In this document: piece by piece, positions 13,732 to 26,139 of the stretch | How the letters are laid out: each line of letters starts with the position of its first letter | How positions within the stretch are numbered: the first letter of the stretch is position 1 | Source: Bacillus ectoiniformans | GTDB lineage: Bacteria > Bacillota > Bacilli > Bacillales > Domibacillaceae | Reading direction: 5' to 3' | DNA length: 45,963 nucleotides | Assembly: GCF_016908875.1 (NCBI RefSeq) | Contig: NZ_JAFBES010000019.1 | Location: forward strand, 1-45,963 | Translations under genes and position numbers: made by a program | The notes under the pieces: generated by a model | The model's database searches: none | Seen by the model: only the letters and a program-made list of their open reading frames with translations | Told to the model about the DNA's origin: nothing

Positions 13732-13771
13732 ATAAAAAAACCGGCAAATGATTTCTCATTTACCGGTTTTG
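13732..13771 (-). terminator. Rho-independent terminator after tuf
   Basis: On the minus strand AAAACCGGTAAATGA pairs with TCATTTGCCGGTTTT, followed by a T-run. It begins about 10 bases after the tuf stop and closes the str operon ahead of the S10 promoters. Confidence 0.92.
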
Positions 13772-13780
13772 AAAATGTTA

Positions 13781-14968
13781 TTATTTTTGGATTGAAGCTA
13801 CAACGCCAGCGCCTACAGTACGGCCGCCTTCACGGATAGAGAACTTAGTACCTTCTTCAATCGCGATTGGAGAGATAAGTTCAACTGTCATTTCAACGTT
13901 GTCACCAGGCATAACCATTTCTACGCCTTCAGGTAGGTTACAAATACCAGTTACATCAGTTGTACGGAAGTAGAACTGAGGACGGTAGTTTGTGAAGAAT
14001 GGAGTGTGACGTCCACCCTCTTCTTTAGAAAGAACATAAACCTCTGCTTTGAAAGCAGTGTGTGGAGTGATTGTACCTGGTTTAGCAAGTACTTGTCCAC
14101 GTTGTACTTCTTCACGAGATACACCACGAAGAAGGGCACCGATGTTGTCACCAGCTTCAGCGTAATCAAGAAGCTTACGGAACATTTCTACTCCAGTTAC
14201 AGTAGTAGATTTAGGCTCTTCAGTTAAACCGATGATTTCGATTGTGTCACCAACTTTAACTTGTCCACGCTCAACACGTCCAGTAGCAACTGTACCACGA
14301 CCTGTGATTGAGAATACATCCTCAACAGGCATCATGAATGGTTTTTCAGTGTCACGTTCTGGAGTTGGGATGTACTCGTCAACTGCGTTCATTAGTTCAA
14401 CGATTTTTTCTTCCCATTCTGCTTCGCCTTCAAGAGCTTTAAGAGCAGAACCTTTGATTACAGGAATGTCATCTCCAGGGAAATCGTACTCAGAAAGAAG
14501 GTCACGAACTTCCATTTCAACTAATTCAAGTAGTTCTTCGTCATCAACCATGTCGCATTTGTTTAAGAATACTACTAGGTATGGAACACCTACTTGACGA
14601 GAAAGAAGGATGTGCTCACGAGTTTGTGGCATTGGACCATCAGCAGCAGATACTACTAAGATACCGCCGTCCATTTGTGCTGCACCAGTGATCATGTTTT
14701 TAACATAGTCAGCATGTCCTGGGCAATCAACGTGTGCATAGTGACGAGTAGCAGTTTCATACTCAACGTGTGCAGTTGAGATTGTGATACCACGCTCACG
14801 CTCTTCTGGAGCTGCGTCGATTTGGTCGTACGCGCGTGCTTCACCGCCGCCTGCCTTAGCAAGAACTGTAGTGATTGCAGCTGTTAAAGTTGTTTTACCA
14901 TGGTCAACGTGACCAATTGTACCAATATTCGCATGTGTTTTGGAACGATCGAATTTTTCCTTACCCAT
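13781..14968 (-). CDS. tuf: Translation elongation factor Tu
   Basis: EF-Tu carries aminoacyl-tRNA to the ribosomal A site as a GTP complex. The 395-residue protein has the GTPase motifs GHVDHGKT (19-26), DCPGH (81-85) and NKCD (136-139), then beta-barrel domains 2 and 3. Residues that bind tRNA and the kirromycin region look intact. It is the last gene of the str operon, 129 bases after fusA, with its own likely promoter in that gap and a terminator right after it. Confidence 0.99.
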   Translation of the reverse strand: MGKEKFDRSKTHANIGTIGHVDHGKTTLTAAITTVLAKAGGGEARAYDQIDAAPEERERGITISTAHVEYETATRHYAHVDCPGHADYVKNMITGAAQMDGGILVVSAADGPMPQTREHILLSRQVGVPYLVVFLNKCDMVDDEELLELVEMEVRDLLSEYDFPGDDIPVIKGSALKALEGEAEWEEKIVELMNAVDEYIPTPERDTEKPFMMPVEDVFSITGRGTVATGRVERGQVKVGDTIEIIGLTEEPKSTTVTGVEMFRKLLDYAEAGDNIGALLRGVSREEVQRGQVLAKPGTITPHTAFKAEVYVLSKEEGGRHTPFFTNYRPQFYFRTTDVTGICNLPEGVEMVMPGDNVEMTVELISPIAIEEGTKFSIREGGRTVGAGVVASIQK

Positions 14969-15013
14969 TAGGAAATCCTCCTTTGATTTATAAAAAGTTA
15001 AGTATTTTTATAT

Positions 15014-15051
15014 GAAGTTTGAAGAAAGATTTGCACCTTCCTTCAAACTTC
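15014..15051 (-). repeat. Stable hairpin in the fusA-tuf gap
   Basis: GAAGTTTGAAG at 15014-15024 and CTTCAAACTTC at 15041-15051 form perfect 11-base arms, extended by three more pairs after one mismatch, with an eight-base loop. No T-run follows on the minus strand. It is thus likelier to be an mRNA processing or stabilising element in the tuf 5' leader than a terminator; this is inference. Confidence 0.6.
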
Positions 15052-15068
15052 CAAGGCTTACAATAGTA

Positions 15069-15097
15069 TTTATACTTGATTAAGTAGTATAAATCAA
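15069..15097 (-). promoter_or_regulatory. Possible tuf-proximal promoter
   Basis: TTGATT at 15097-15092 and TATAAA at 15074-15069 are 17 bases apart, immediately after the fusA stop. A start near 15062 would put the 15014-15051 hairpin in the tuf leader. A dedicated promoter would allow EF-Tu to exceed EF-G in amount. The boxes are moderate matches in AT-rich DNA. Confidence 0.5.
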
Positions 15098-17176
15098 TTA
15101 TTCACCTTTATTTTTTTTGATAATTTCTTCAGAAACTGATTTTGGTACTTCTTCGTAATGATCAAAGTGCATAGAATAAGTTCCACGACCTTGAGTGTTA
15201 GAACGAAGTGAAGTAGCATAACCAAACATTTCTGAAAGTGGAACGAATGCACGAACTACTTGTGCGTTACCGCGTGCTTCCATACCTTCTACACGTCCAC
15301 GACGAGAAGTAATGTCACCCATGATATCGCCAAGATACTCATCAGGAATTACTACTTCTACTTTCATCATTGGCTCAAGTAGAACTGGAGAACATTTGGA
15401 AACGGCATTTTTAAGCGCCATTGAGGCAGCAATTTTAAATGCCATCTCACTGGAGTCTACATCATGGTATGAACCATCAAATAGTCTTGCTTTAACGTCA
15501 ATTACCGGATAGCCAGCAATTACACCGTTTTGCAATGCATCTTCAAGACCAGCTTGTACAGCAGGAATATATTCACGAGGAACTACCCCACCGACAATAC
15601 CGTTTTCAAATTCAAAGCCAGCGCCTTCTTCGTTTGGCGAGAATTCGATCCATACATGTCCGAATTGTCCGCGTCCACCAGATTGACGGGCAAACTTACC
15701 TTCAACTGACGCAGATGCGCGGAACGTTTCACGGTAAGCAACTTGAGGTGCACCAACATTTGCTTCTACTTTGAATTCGCGACGCATACGGTCAACGATG
15801 ATATCAAGGTGAAGCTCACCCATACCAGAGATGATGATTTGGCCAGTTTCCTGGTTTGTCTCTGCACGGAAAGTTGGATCCTCTTCTTGAAGTTTTTGAA
15901 GGGCAGTTGTCATCTTATCTTGGTCAGCCTTAGATTTAGGCTCAACAGATAAAGAGATAACCGGCTCAGGGAATTCCATTGATTCAAGAATAACTAGGCT
16001 CTTCTCGTCACAAAGTGTATCTCCTGTAGTTGTATCCTTCAAACCTACAGCAGCAGCGATATCACCAGCATATACTTGTGCAATCTCTTCACGAGAGTTT
16101 GCATGCATTTGCAGGATACGTCCTACACGCTCACGCTTGCCTTTTGTAGAGTTTTGAACGTATGAACCAGAGTTAAGAACACCTGAGTACACACGGAAGA
16201 ATGTTAACTTACCAACATAAGGGTCAGTCATTACTTTAAATGCTAGTGCTGAGAATGGAGCATCGTCACTTGAAGGACGAGTTACTTCTTCTTCACTGTC
16301 TGGAAGAGTACCTTTGATTGCTGGTACATCTGTTGGAGCAGGAAGATACTCAATTACTGCATCAAGCATTAATTGTACACCTTTGTTTTTGAAAGCAGTT
16401 CCACATAATACAGGGAAGAATTCAACGTTGATTGTACCTTTACGGATCGCAGCTTTGATTTCTTCGTTCGTCAGCTCTTCTCCACCAAGGTATTTCTCCA
16501 TTAAATCTTCATCTAATTCTGCTACTGCTTCAATTAGCTTTTCACGGTACTCTTCAGCTTGGTCCTTGTAATCAGCAGGGATTTCACCTTGCTCGATTTC
16601 TGTACCAAGATCGTTGCCGTAGAAAGTAGCTTTCATTTCAATTAAGTCGATGATTCCGCTAAATTCATCTTCAGCACCGATTGGAAGCTGAATCGGATGA
16701 GCATTAGCCATCAAACGATCGTTAATTGTTCCTACTGAATATAAGAAGTCCGCACCGATTTTATCCATTTTATTAACGAATACGATACGTGGAACTCCAT
16801 AAGTAGTAGCTTGACGCCAAACAGTTTCAGTTTGAGGCTCAACACCAGATTGAGCATCAAGTACAGCAACTGCTCCATCAAGTACACGCAAAGAACGTTC
16901 AACTTCAACTGTGAAGTCTACGTGTCCAGGTGTATCGATGATGTTTACTCGGTGACCTTTCCATGAAGCAGTTGTTGCAGCAGAAGTGATTGTGATACCA
17001 CGCTCTTGCTCTTGCTCCATCCAGTCCATTTGAGACGCACCTTCGTGAGTCTCACCAATTTTATGAATACGACCAGTATAGTAAAGAATACGTTCAGTCG
17101 TTGTCGTTTTACCAGCATCAATGTGAGCCATGATCCCGATATTACGAGTATTATTCAAGGAGAACTCTCTTGCCAT
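15098..17176 (-). CDS. fusA: Translation elongation factor G
   Basis: EF-G is the GTPase that drives translocation and, with RRF, ribosome recycling. The 692-residue protein has AHIDAGKT (17-24), DTPGH (81-85) and NKMD (135-138). Domains II to V follow, including [10 protein letters not shown] in domain IV. Length and motifs are those of the housekeeping factor rather than a tetracycline-protection or FusB-type protein. It lies between rpsG and tuf. Confidence 0.99.
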   Translation of the reverse strand: MAREFSLNNTRNIGIMAHIDAGKTTTTERILYYTGRIHKIGETHEGASQMDWMEQEQERGITITSAATTASWKGHRVNIIDTPGHVDFTVEVERSLRVLDGAVAVLDAQSGVEPQTETVWRQATTYGVPRIVFVNKMDKIGADFLYSVGTINDRLMANAHPIQLPIGAEDEFSGIIDLIEMKATFYGNDLGTEIEQGEIPADYKDQAEEYREKLIEAVAELDEDLMEKYLGGEELTNEEIKAAIRKGTINVEFFPVLCGTAFKNKGVQLMLDAVIEYLPAPTDVPAIKGTLPDSEEEVTRPSSDDAPFSALAFKVMTDPYVGKLTFFRVYSGVLNSGSYVQNSTKGKRERVGRILQMHANSREEIAQVYAGDIAAAVGLKDTTTGDTLCDEKSLVILESMEFPEPVISLSVEPKSKADQDKMTTALQKLQEEDPTFRAETNQETGQIIISGMGELHLDIIVDRMRREFKVEANVGAPQVAYRETFRASASVEGKFARQSGGRGQFGHVWIEFSPNEEGAGFEFENGIVGGVVPREYIPAVQAGLEDALQNGVIAGYPVIDVKARLFDGSYHDVDSSEMAFKIAASMALKNAVSKCSPVLLEPMMKVEVVIPDEYLGDIMGDITSRRGRVEGMEARGNAQVVRAFVPLSEMFGYATSLRSNTQGRGTYSMHFDHYEEVPKSVSEEIIKKNKGE

Positions 17177-17224
17177 GAATGTATTTCTCCTTCCTTATTG
17201 AAAGTTAGTTTATTTTTTTAAATC

Positions 17225-17725
<501 letters not shown>

Positions 17726-17736
17726 TTATTTTTGAA

Positions 17737-18159
17737 TTATTTTTTTGCTTCTTTAGGACGCTTAGTTCCATATTTAGAACGACCTTGTCTACGAGTTTCA
17801 ACACCCGCAGTATCAAGCGCTCCACGTACGATGTGATAACGTACCCCTGGTAAATCTTTTACTCGGCCGCCGCGGATCAAGACAACACTGTGCTCTTGAA
17901 GGTTGTGGCCAATACCAGGAATATAAGCAGTTACTTCGATACCGTTACTTAAACGAACACGGGCATATTTACGTAATGCTGAGTTCGGTTTTTTCGGTGT
18001 CATAGTACCAACACGAGTACAAACGCCACGCTTTTGTGGAGACGAAGCATCAGTTTGAGATTTCTTGAAACTGTTGTACCCTTTGTTAAGTGCTGGTGAT
18101 TTAGATTTTGTTGTTTTTGATTTACGAGGTTTACGCACTAACTGGTTAATAGTAGGCAT
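17737..18159 (-). CDS. rpsL: 30S ribosomal protein S12
   Basis: S12 sits at the decoding centre and controls accuracy. From the ATG at 18159 the protein is 140 residues. The accuracy loop TPKKPNS (54-60) keeps Lys56, the residue altered in streptomycin-resistant B. subtilis, and the second loop KDLPGVRYH (101-109) is also wild type, so the sequence predicts streptomycin sensitivity at this site. An upstream GTG adds 12 unconserved codons and is rejected. Confidence 0.98.
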   Translation of the reverse strand: MPTINQLVRKPRKSKTTKSKSPALNKGYNSFKKSQTDASSPQKRGVCTRVGTMTPKKPNSALRKYARVRLSNGIEVTAYIPGIGHNLQEHSVVLIRGGRVKDLPGVRYHIVRGALDTAGVETRRQGRSKYGTKRPKEAKK

Positions 18160-18254
18160 GTAAATGTCCTCCCTTCCTTTTTTCTTTAAGACCACACATC
18201 CAGGTGGGTCATTTTAGGTTAAAAACAAAGTCTTTGCAGATGCCTGCAAAAACA

Positions 18255-18506
18255 TTATTCATAAATGATAGCAACAGCGGCTGCTTTGACATCAATTCCG
18301 CATGCTTCTCCCAGCTTTCGCATAGAATCCACATAAGTGATTGGCACTGCATTTTGCTCAGCTAGATCAATTGTCTTTTGAACAATTAACGGACTGGCAT
18401 CCGCGGCAACAATTACTTCTTTTGCTTTATTTGCTTCAATAGCTTTCACTGTTTGTTTTGTTCCTACTTTTAAACTTCTAGCCTGTGCTACTTTATCATA
18501 AGACAT
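18255..18506 (-). CDS. rplGB: L7Ae-family ribosomal protein (YbxF type)
   Basis: This 83-residue protein belongs to the L7Ae/L30e family that binds kink-turn RNA; B. subtilis YbxF binds K-turns and associates with ribosomes in growing cells. It begins MSYDKVAQARSLKVGTKQT and has the core VIVAADASPLIVQKTIDLAE (near 35-54, 20 residues). It is the first gene of the str operon, 39 bases after the predicted start of transcription. A longer upstream start is rejected because it overlaps the ribosome binding site. Confidence 0.93.
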   Translation of the reverse strand: MSYDKVAQARSLKVGTKQTVKAIEANKAKEVIVAADASPLIVQKTIDLAEQNAVPITYVDSMRKLGEACGIDVKAAAVAIIYE

Positions 18507-18551
18507 TGCTATATCCTCCAAAGTAACAAAGTTCATAGGAGCACCTTGATT

Positions 18552-18580
18552 ATAGTATCATTTTCATATTTTAATGTCAA
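18552..18580 (-). promoter_or_regulatory. Sigma-A promoter of the str operon
   Basis: TTGACA at 18580-18575 is a perfect -35 box; TACTAT at 18557-18552 follows after 17 bases, with TATAAT overlapping it three bases downstream. Transcription would start near 18545, upstream of rplGB. It lies just after the rpoC terminator, which separates the rpoBC and str units. Confidence 0.7.
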
Positions 18581-18594
18581 CCAACATTCATAAA

Positions 18595-18631
18595 AAATTT
18601 ATCGGAACCGGAAGTTACTCCGGCACCGATA
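18595..18631 (-). terminator. Rho-independent terminator after rpoC
   Basis: On the minus strand ATCGGTGCCGGA and TTCCGGTTCCGAT pair over a short loop with one mismatch, followed by AAATTTTTT. It starts some ten bases after the rpoC stop and ends just before the str promoter. Confidence 0.85.
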
Positions 18632-18641
18632 AAATGATCAT

Positions 18642-21600
18642 TTACTCTACAGTTACTGTTGACTCAGAAACAGCTAATACTGGTTCTGATTTGCGGTATC
18701 TCTGCATTCCTGTTCCTGCTGGAACAAGTTTACCGATGATAACATTTTCTTTCAGACCTAGTAACTCGTCACGCTTTCCTTTGATCGCTGCATCTGTAAG
18801 AACACGTGTTGTTTCTTGGAACGATGCCGCAGATAGGAATGAATCTGTTTCAAGTGAAGCTTTTGTAATACCAAGAAGTACCGGGCGGCCTGTCGCAGGC
18901 GTACGTCCTTCTAGCAATGCTTTTTCATTCGCATCTCTAAATTGGTGAATTTCAAGCAGGCTTCCTGGCAATACATCCGTTTCCCCTGCATCCATTACAC
19001 GCACTTTGCGAAGCATTTGGCGTACCATAACTTCAATATGCTTATCTCCGATTTCTACCCCTTGCATACGGTATACTTTTTGAACTTCTCTCAATAAGTA
19101 CTCCTGTACAGAGTTTACATCTTTGATTTTCAAGTACTCTTTCGGATCGATAGAACCTTCAGTTAGCACTTGTCCTCGTTCAACTGTATCGCTGACCGCA
19201 ACTTTCAAACGAGCAGTGTAAGGTACTGTATAAGTACGAGTTTCCACTTCGCCTTGCAAGACAATCTCTTGCTGACGGTCGCGCCCTTCGTTTATTGCAG
19301 TCACTGTACCGTTGATTTCAGAGATGACAGCCTGACCTTTAGGGTTACGGGCTTCAAACAGCTCTTGGATACGAGGCAAACCTTGTGTAATATCGTCTCC
19401 TGCTACCCCGCCTGTATGGAACGTACGCATTGTAAGCTGTGTACCTGGCTCACCGATCGATTGAGCTGCGATGATACCAACAGCTTCTCCGACTTCCACT
19501 TGCTGACCTGTAGCAAGGTTGCGGCCATAACATTTTTTACATACGCCGTGGCGAGTGTTACAAGTGAACGCTGAGCGAATCCAAACTTGTTCAACACCAG
19601 AATCAGCAATAACTTTCGCTAAATCTTCATCAATCAAGTCGTTTTCAACTGCTAGCACTTCACCAGTTTCAGGGTGTTTAATTGTTTTTCTAGAATAACG
19701 GCCGATAAGTCGTTCTTCCAGCGCTTCGATTATTTCAGTTCCATCCTTGATTGAACCGATTAATAGACCTCTATCTGTTCCACAATCATCTTCACGGACG
19801 ATCACATCTTGTGCAACATCTACTAGACGACGAGTCAGATAACCTGAATCGGCCGTTTTCAGGGCTGTATCGGCAAGACCTTTACGAGCACCATGCGTAG
19901 AGATAAAGTATTCCAATACGGTTAATCCTTCACGGAAACTTGATTTGATCGGCAACTCAATGATTCGTCCAGCCGGGTTGGCCATTAGTCCTCGCATACC
20001 CGCAAGCTGAGTAAAGTTAGATGCGTTACCACGCGCTCCAGAGTCACTCATCATGAAGATCGGGTTATGCTTATCAAGGGATGCCATCAATTTGCCTTGG
20101 ATAATATCTTTAGCTGCACTCCAGATCGAAATAACACGGTCATATCGTTCTTCTTCAGTGATTAAACCACGTCTAAATTGCTTAAGGACATTATCTACTT
20201 TCACTTGAGCTTCTTTTAGGATCTGTTCTTTCTCTCCTAATACCACGATGTCTGCAACACCTACTGTGATACCGGCTTTAGTAGAATATTTAAATCCTAA
20301 ATCTTTCATACGGTCAAGCATTTTAGATGTCTCAGTAATTTTGAAGCGTTTAAAGACTTCAGCAATGATATTTCCAAGAATTTTCTTCTTAAATGGAGAT
20401 ACGATTTCTTGATTTTTAATATGCTCTTTTACATCAGCAGTAGGCTCAATGAAGTATCTTGCTGGTGTCTCAACCTCAAGATTAGTACCTGTCGGCTCAT
20501 TAATATAAGGGAAAGAATCCGGTAAGATTTCATTAAAGATTAACTTTCCTACTGTTGTGACTAAAAGTTTCTTGCGCTGTTCATCAGTGAAAGTTTGATT
20601 ACTTAAAGAAGAAGCGGCAATAGCTACACGTGTATGCAAATGCACATAGCCATTTTGGTAAGCCAAGAGAGCTTCATTTGTATCTTTAAAAATCATTCCT
20701 TCTCCGATTGCCCCTTCACGCTCAAGTGTTAAGTAATAGTTACCTAGTACCATATCTTGAGAAGGAGTTACAACTGGTTTTCCATCCTTAGGGTTAAGGA
20801 TGTTCTGAGCAGCTAGCATCAGCATACGTGCTTCTGCTTGAGCTTCTGCCGATAACGGTACGTGAACCGCCATTTGGTCACCATCAAAGTCGGCATTGTA
20901 AGCCGTACATACTAGCGGATGAAGACGAATAGCTCGCCCTTCTACTAATGTAGGTTCGAAGGCTTGGATACCCAAACGGTGAAGTGTCGGTGCACGGTTC
21001 AATAATACCGGATGCTCTCTGATGACTTCTTCAAGTACATCCCAAACATCGGATTGAACTCGCTCAATTTTACGTTTAGCGCTCTTAATATTATGAGCTA
21101 AACCTTTTTCAACTAGCTCCTTCATAACAAATGGCTTGAATAACTCAAGCGCCATTTCTTTAGGAAGACCACATTGATACATTTTTAAGTTAGGTCCAAC
21201 AACAATTACTGAACGGCCAGAGTAGTCAACACGCTTACCAAGTAAGTTTTGACGGAAGCGGCCTTGTTTACCTTTCAACATATGTGAAAGTGATTTTAAC
21301 GGACGGTTACCTGGTCCTGTTACCGGACGGCCGCGACGGCCATTATCTATAAGTGCATCAACCGCTTCTTGAAGCATACGTTTCTCATTCTGAACGATGA
21401 TACTAGGTGCTCCAAGGTCTAACAAACGCTTTAAGCGGTTGTTACGGTTAATCACACGACGGTACAGATCATTTAAGTCAGACGTGGCAAAGCGGCCGCC
21501 GTCTAGCTGAACCATCGGACGCAATTCTGGAGGAATAACCGGAAGTACATCTAGGATCATCCAATCAGGATCATTGCCAGAGTGACGGAATGCTTCAATT

Positions 21601-22235
21601 ACTTCAAGACGTTTAATCGCTCTTGTACGGCGCTGTCCTTGAGCAGATTTTAATTCTTCTTTTAAGACTTCTACTTCTTTTTCTAAGTCGATATCTTGAA
21701 GAAGTTTTTTGATCGCTTCTGCACCCATAGATGCTTGGAATTTATTGCCGTATTTATCGTAATATGCACGATATTCTTTTTCTGATAAAAGCTGCTTTTT
21801 CTCAAGTGCCGTCTCACCAGCTTCTGTTACTACATAAGAAGCGAAGTAAATGACTTCTTCCAGCGCACGAGGAGACATATCTAGAACAAGTCCCATACGG
21901 CTTGGAATGCCTTTGAAATACCAGATATGTGAAACAGGCGCAGCTAATTCGATATGCCCCATACGCTCACGGCGTACTTTGGCCTTCGTTACTTCTACAC
22001 CACAGCGATCACACACAACACCTTTGTAGCGTACACGTTTGTATTTCCCACAATGACATTCCCAGTCTTTTGTCGGGCCAAAAATACGTTCACAGAACAA
22101 ACCGTCTTTTTCAGGTTTTAATGTACGATAGTTGATCGTTTCTGGTTTTTTTACTTCCCCATAAGACCAAGACCGAATTTTATCTGGTGATGCCAGACCA
22201 ATTTTCATATATTCGAAGTTATTAACATCTAGCAA
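18642..22235 (-). CDS. rpoC: RNA polymerase beta' subunit
   Basis: RpoC forms the catalytic cleft of RNA polymerase with RpoB. The 1197-residue protein has the N-terminal zinc ribbon (Cys60, Cys62, Cys75, Cys78), the catalytic Mg motif NADFDGDQ (447-454) and the second zinc cluster around CGTDRG...[11 protein letters not shown]. The start is TTG at 22235 with GGGAGG eight bases upstream, as in B. subtilis. It ends right before a terminator. Confidence 0.99.
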   Translation of the reverse strand: MLDVNNFEYMKIGLASPDKIRSWSYGEVKKPETINYRTLKPEKDGLFCERIFGPTKDWECHCGKYKRVRYKGVVCDRCGVEVTKAKVRRERMGHIELAAPVSHIWYFKGIPSRMGLVLDMSPRALEEVIYFASYVVTEAGETALEKKQLLSEKEYRAYYDKYGNKFQASMGAEAIKKLLQDIDLEKEVEVLKEELKSAQGQRRTRAIKRLEVIEAFRHSGNDPDWMILDVLPVIPPELRPMVQLDGGRFATSDLNDLYRRVINRNNRLKRLLDLGAPSIIVQNEKRMLQEAVDALIDNGRRGRPVTGPGNRPLKSLSHMLKGKQGRFRQNLLGKRVDYSGRSVIVVGPNLKMYQCGLPKEMALELFKPFVMKELVEKGLAHNIKSAKRKIERVQSDVWDVLEEVIREHPVLLNRAPTLHRLGIQAFEPTLVEGRAIRLHPLVCTAYNADFDGDQMAVHVPLSAEAQAEARMLMLAAQNILNPKDGKPVVTPSQDMVLGNYYLTLEREGAIGEGMIFKDTNEALLAYQNGYVHLHTRVAIAASSLSNQTFTDEQRKKLLVTTVGKLIFNEILPDSFPYINEPTGTNLEVETPARYFIEPTADVKEHIKNQEIVSPFKKKILGNIIAEVFKRFKITETSKMLDRMKDLGFKYSTKAGITVGVADIVVLGEKEQILKEAQVKVDNVLKQFRRGLITEEERYDRVISIWSAAKDIIQGKLMASLDKHNPIFMMSDSGARGNASNFTQLAGMRGLMANPAGRIIELPIKSSFREGLTVLEYFISTHGARKGLADTALKTADSGYLTRRLVDVAQDVIVREDDCGTDRGLLIGSIKDGTEIIEALEERLIGRYSRKTIKHPETGEVLAVENDLIDEDLAKVIADSGVEQVWIRSAFTCNTRHGVCKKCYGRNLATGQQVEVGEAVGIIAAQSIGEPGTQLTMRTFHTGGVAGDDITQGLPRIQELFEARNPKGQAVISEINGTVTAINEGRDRQQEIVLQGEVETRTYTVPYTARLKVAVSDTVERGQVLTEGSIDPKEYLKIKDVNSVQEYLLREVQKVYRMQGVEIGDKHIEVMVRQMLRKVRVMDAGETDVLPGSLLEIHQFRDANEKALLEGRTPATGRPVLLGITKASLETDSFLSAASFQETTRVLTDAAIKGKRDELLGLKENVIIGKLVPAGTGMQRYRKSEPVLAVSESTVTVE

Positions 22236-22296
22236 GGGGCCTACCTCCCTTTTAGTCTACAGGTTTTACCCATTTTGCTTACTATATTTAATCAGA

Positions 22297-22325
22297 GCTA
22301 GTGCAACCTGCACGGTTGCACTAGC
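22297..22325 (-). repeat. Perfect inverted repeat between rpoB and rpoC
   Basis: GCTAGTGCAACC and GGTTGCACTAGC are perfect 12-base arms around a five-base loop (TGCAC). It begins about ten bases after the rpoB stop. No T-run follows on the minus strand, so it should not stop transcription well; an attenuator or an RNA cleavage/stability element are both possible. Confidence 0.75.
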
Positions 22326-22334
22326 CTTATTTGT

Positions 22335-25300
22335 TTATTCCATTGAGCTGACTTTTTCAGAACCATTAGACTCAGGTGCGATATTTAATGTATCAGCCTG
22401 CTGAGCATCTTCCTCATCTTCTAAATCGCGCATTTCAATTTCTTGGTCGTCATCAGACATGATCTTCACGTCTAGACCTAAACTTTGAAGCTCTTTAATC
22501 AATACTTTGAATGATTCAGGAACGCCAGGTTCAGGAACATTCTCGCCTTTGACAATCGCTTCATATGTTTTCACACGACCAACAATATCATCGGATTTAA
22601 CAGTAAGGATTTCTTGAAGTGTATAAGCTGCACCATATGCTTCAAGAGCCCAAACCTCCATCTCACCGAAACGCTGACCGCCAAATTGAGCTTTACCGCC
22701 AAGTGGCTGCTGCGTAACTAATGAGTAAGGTCCAGTTGAACGAGCATGAAGTTTATCATCAACCATGTGAGCAAGTTTGATCATATACATGATCCCTACA
22801 GACACACGATTATCGAATGGCTCTCCGCTGCGTCCATCATAAAGTACAGTTTTCGCGTCTCTGGACATACCAGCTTCCTCGATTGTTTCCCAAACGTCAT
22901 CCTCTGTAGCACCATCAAATACAGGTGTTGCTACATGCATGCCTAGGTAGCGAGCGGCCATACCTAAATGTAATTCAAGCACCTGACCGATGTTCATACG
23001 AGAAGGTACACCTAGAGGGTTTAACATGATATCAACTGGCGTTCCATCTGGCAGGTAAGGCATATCTTCTTCCGGAAGAATACGAGAAATTACACCCTTA
23101 TTACCATGTCGTCCGGCCATCTTATCCCCTTCAGAGATTTTACGCTTCTGAACAATATAAACACGTACCAGCTGGTTCACACCTGGAGGAAGTTCATCTC
23201 CATCTTCACGATTAAACACTTTAACATCAAGAACGATTCCGCCTCCGCCGTGAGGTACGCGAAGTGATGTATCACGAACTTCACGAGCTTTCTCTCCAAA
23301 GATCGCGTGTAAAAGGCGTTCTTCTGCTGTCAATTCTGTTACACCCTTAGGCGTTACTTTACCCACTAGCAGGTCTCCGTCTTTCACTTCTGCACCGACA
23401 CGGATAATTCCGCGGTCATCTAAGTTTCTTAATGCATCATCACCGACATTAGGGATATCGCGAGTGATTTCCTCTGGCCCTAATTTAGTGTCACGTGATT
23501 CTGATTCGTATTCTTCGATATGAATAGAAGTGTACACATCATCTTTTACAAGACGTTCGCTCATGATGATGGCATCCTCATAGTTGTAGCCATCCCACGT
23601 CATAAAGGCAACCATTACGTTGCGTCCAAGAGCCAATTCGCCTAGTTCCATTGAAGGTCCATCAGCTAGAATTTCGCCCTTCGTTACGCGGTTTCCTACA
23701 GCAACGATTGGACGCTGATTATAACATGTACCTTGGTTTGAACGAATAAACTTCTGCAAGCGGTACCGATCAAGATCACCTTTCACTTCTTGACCATCAA
23801 CTTCTTGAATGCGGCGAACCAAGATTTCACGAGCTTCTACATGCTCAACAATTCCTTCATGCTTACAGATCACAGCAGCACCAGAGTCTTTACCTGATAC
23901 ATACTCCATACCTGTTCCAACAATCGGAGACTCAGGCTGCATCAACGGCACAGCCTGACGTTGCATGTTCGCTCCCATTAACGCACGGTTGGAGTCATCG
24001 TTTTCAAGGAAAGGAATACAAGCCGTTGCGGCTGATACTACTTGTTTCGGTGATACGTCCATGTAATCCGCACGTTCGCGTTTGACAACGGTGTTTTCAC
24101 CACGGAAACGAGCGACGACTTCCTCTTCAAGGAAGGCACCTGTTTCATCTAAAGGAACGTTCGCTTGGGCAACTACATAGTTATCTTCTTCGTCTGCAGT
24201 TAAGTAATCAATACGCTCTGTTACTTTCCCCGTATCAGGGTCAACGCGGCGGTAAGGTGTTTCGATAAAACCAAAACGGTTTACTTTTGCAAAAGAAGAC
24301 AATGAGTTGATCAATCCGATGTTTGGTCCCTCAGGTGTTTCAATCGGACACATACGCCCATAGTGAGAGTAGTGAACGTCACGCACTTCAAAACCAGCGC
24401 GCTCACGCGTTAAACCACCCGGACCTAGTGCTGATAAACGTCGTTTATGTGTAAGCTCAGCCAGCGGATTTGTTTGATCCATGAACTGAGATAACTGAGA
24501 ACTTCCGAAGAACTCTTTAATGGATGCAATAACAGGACGAATATTGATCAATTGCTGAGGTGTGATCGTGTTAGTGTCTTGAATAGACATTCTTTCACGA
24601 ACAACCCGTTCCATACGGGATAAACCGATACGGAATTGGTTTTGAAGCAGCTCGCCTACAGAACGAAGACGTCTGTTTCCTAAGTGGTCAATATCATCTG
24701 TATCTCCTACACCATAAAGAAGGTTAAAGAAGTAGCCAATGGAGGAAATAATATCAGCCGGTGTAATATGCTTTACATCTACATCCGGGAATCCGTTTCC
24801 GATAACACTGATTACTCGTTCTTCTTCGCTGTTTGGCGCATAAATTTTAATAGATTGAACTACGATATCTTCTTCGACTACACCGCCCGTTTGACGGTAC
24901 GTTTTAAAGCCTACGCCACTTTCAAGATTAGGAATAATCTTATCTAAAGCACGGCGGTCCAATAGCGTACCTTCTTCAGCGATAATTTCGCCTGTTTCAG
25001 GATCGGCTAATGTTTCAGCTAAACGCTGACCGAATAAACGATTCTTCGTATGAAGCTTTTTATTCATTTTGTAGCGTCCAACACTCGCTAAATCATAGCG
25101 TTTTGGATCGAAGAAACGTGAGATCAAGAGACTTTTAGCATTCTCAACTGTAGGCGGCTCGCCTGGGCGAAGACGCTCATAAATTTCGATTAATGCTTTT
25201 TCTGTGCTCTCTGTGTTGTCTTTTTCAAGTGTGTTGCGAATGTATTCATTATCGCCGATTAGATCGATGATTTCTTGATCAGAGCCAAACCCAAGAGCTC

Positions 25301-25889
25301 GTAAAAGAACCGAGATTGGCATTTTACGTGTGCGGTCAATACGAACATATACAATATCTTTTGCATCTGTTTCGTATTCAAGCCATGCTCCACGGTTTGG
25401 AATAACAGTAGCAGTAAAGCCCTTCTTACCGTTTTTATCAAGCTTTCCGCTATAATACACACTTGGTGAACGGACAAGCTGAGAAACGATAACACGTTCT
25501 GCCCCATTGATAATGAATGTTCCTGTTTCTGTCATAAGCGGAAAATCGCCCATAAACACTTCTTGGTCTTTTACTTCACCAGTCTCTTTGTTTAAAAGAC
25601 GGACTTTCACTCGAAGCGGAGCTGAATAGGTTACATCGCGCTCCTTAGACTCGTCGACCGGATATTTCGGTTCTCCAAGACTATAATCGATAAATTCCAA
25701 TGCAAGATTACCAGTGAAATCTTCAATTGGAGAAATGTCTTGGAACATCTCTCTTAAGCCCTCATCAAGAAACCATTGGTAGGAGGATGTTTGGATTTCA
25801 ATAAGATTTGGTAATTCTAAAACTTCGCTAATGCGTGCATAACTTCTGCGTTGGCGGTGTCGTCCATACTGAACTAGTTGACCTGTCAA
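22335..25889 (-). CDS. rpoB: RNA polymerase beta subunit
   Basis: RpoB forms, with RpoC, the catalytic core of RNA polymerase. The protein is 1184 residues from the TTG at 25889 ([17 protein letters not shown]). That start is chosen over a GTG three codons upstream because the GAGGGG site lies eight bases from TTG but abuts the GTG. The rifampicin pocket ([20 protein letters not shown], then RLSALGPGG) has the sensitive residues. The C terminus is acidic, with [20 protein letters not shown]. Confidence 0.98.
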   Translation of the reverse strand: MTGQLVQYGRHRQRRSYARISEVLELPNLIEIQTSSYQWFLDEGLREMFQDISPIEDFTGNLALEFIDYSLGEPKYPVDESKERDVTYSAPLRVKVRLLNKETGEVKDQEVFMGDFPLMTETGTFIINGAERVIVSQLVRSPSVYYSGKLDKNGKKGFTATVIPNRGAWLEYETDAKDIVYVRIDRTRKMPISVLLRALGFGSDQEIIDLIGDNEYIRNTLEKDNTESTEKALIEIYERLRPGEPPTVENAKSLLISRFFDPKRYDLASVGRYKMNKKLHTKNRLFGQRLAETLADPETGEIIAEEGTLLDRRALDKIIPNLESGVGFKTYRQTGGVVEEDIVVQSIKIYAPNSEEERVISVIGNGFPDVDVKHITPADIISSIGYFFNLLYGVGDTDDIDHLGNRRLRSVGELLQNQFRIGLSRMERVVRERMSIQDTNTITPQQLINIRPVIASIKEFFGSSQLSQFMDQTNPLAELTHKRRLSALGPGGLTRERAGFEVRDVHYSHYGRMCPIETPEGPNIGLINSLSSFAKVNRFGFIETPYRRVDPDTGKVTERIDYLTADEEDNYVVAQANVPLDETGAFLEEEVVARFRGENTVVKRERADYMDVSPKQVVSAATACIPFLENDDSNRALMGANMQRQAVPLMQPESPIVGTGMEYVSGKDSGAAVICKHEGIVEHVEAREILVRRIQEVDGQEVKGDLDRYRLQKFIRSNQGTCYNQRPIVAVGNRVTKGEILADGPSMELGELALGRNVMVAFMTWDGYNYEDAIIMSERLVKDDVYTSIHIEEYESESRDTKLGPEEITRDIPNVGDDALRNLDDRGIIRVGAEVKDGDLLVGKVTPKGVTELTAEERLLHAIFGEKAREVRDTSLRVPHGGGGIVLDVKVFNREDGDELPPGVNQLVRVYIVQKRKISEGDKMAGRHGNKGVISRILPEEDMPYLPDGTPVDIMLNPLGVPSRMNIGQVLELHLGMAARYLGMHVATPVFDGATEDDVWETIEEAGMSRDAKTVLYDGRSGEPFDNRVSVGIMYMIKLAHMVDDKLHARSTGPYSLVTQQPLGGKAQFGGQRFGEMEVWALEAYGAAYTLQEILTVKSDDIVGRVKTYEAIVKGENVPEPGVPESFKVLIKELQSLGLDVKIMSDDDQEIEMRDLEDEEDAQQADTLNIAPESNGSEKVSSME

Positions 25890-25969
25890 CTGATTCACCC
25901 CTCAAATCAAGCGTATTAATTGCGTATATTATGTCTATAGCAGACAGCCAGTCTAATCTATAAGACAAA

Positions 25970-25999
25970 AAGAAAAAGGGTTTTTCAAAGAAAACCTCA
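25970..25999 (-). terminator. Terminator-like hairpin in the rpoB leader
   Basis: On the minus strand GGTTTTCTTTGAAAAACC forms a short stem followed by CTTTTTCTTTTT. It lies between ybxB and rpoB, about 80 bases before the rpoB start and below the promoter at 26111-26139. It could end read-through from ybxB or attenuate rpoBC. The stem has only six or seven pairs, so efficiency is uncertain. Confidence 0.45.
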
Positions 26000-26110
26000 T
26001 TTTTCACATGATGAACTATTATTTTATAGTTGTTTCCATTTTAACCAAAATATATACATTTATAAGGTTTTTAGGAAAAATGGGCACAAATATTATATTG
26101 GCATTTTCCA

Positions 26111-26139
26111 ATACTATCATAGAGACTATAGCCAGTCAA
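26111..26139 (-). promoter_or_regulatory. Sigma-A promoter candidate for rpoBC
   Basis: TTGACT at 26139-26134 and TAGTAT at 26116-26111 are spaced by 17 bases, directly at the end of ybxB. Transcription would begin near 26104, giving an AT-rich leader of about 215 bases before rpoB. Other AT-rich boxes in the leader fit the consensus less well. Confidence 0.5.

Noticed and set aside
19170-19574. Plus-strand open frame of 134 codons inside rpoC
   Set aside because: Antisense to beta' coding sequence with no family resemblance.
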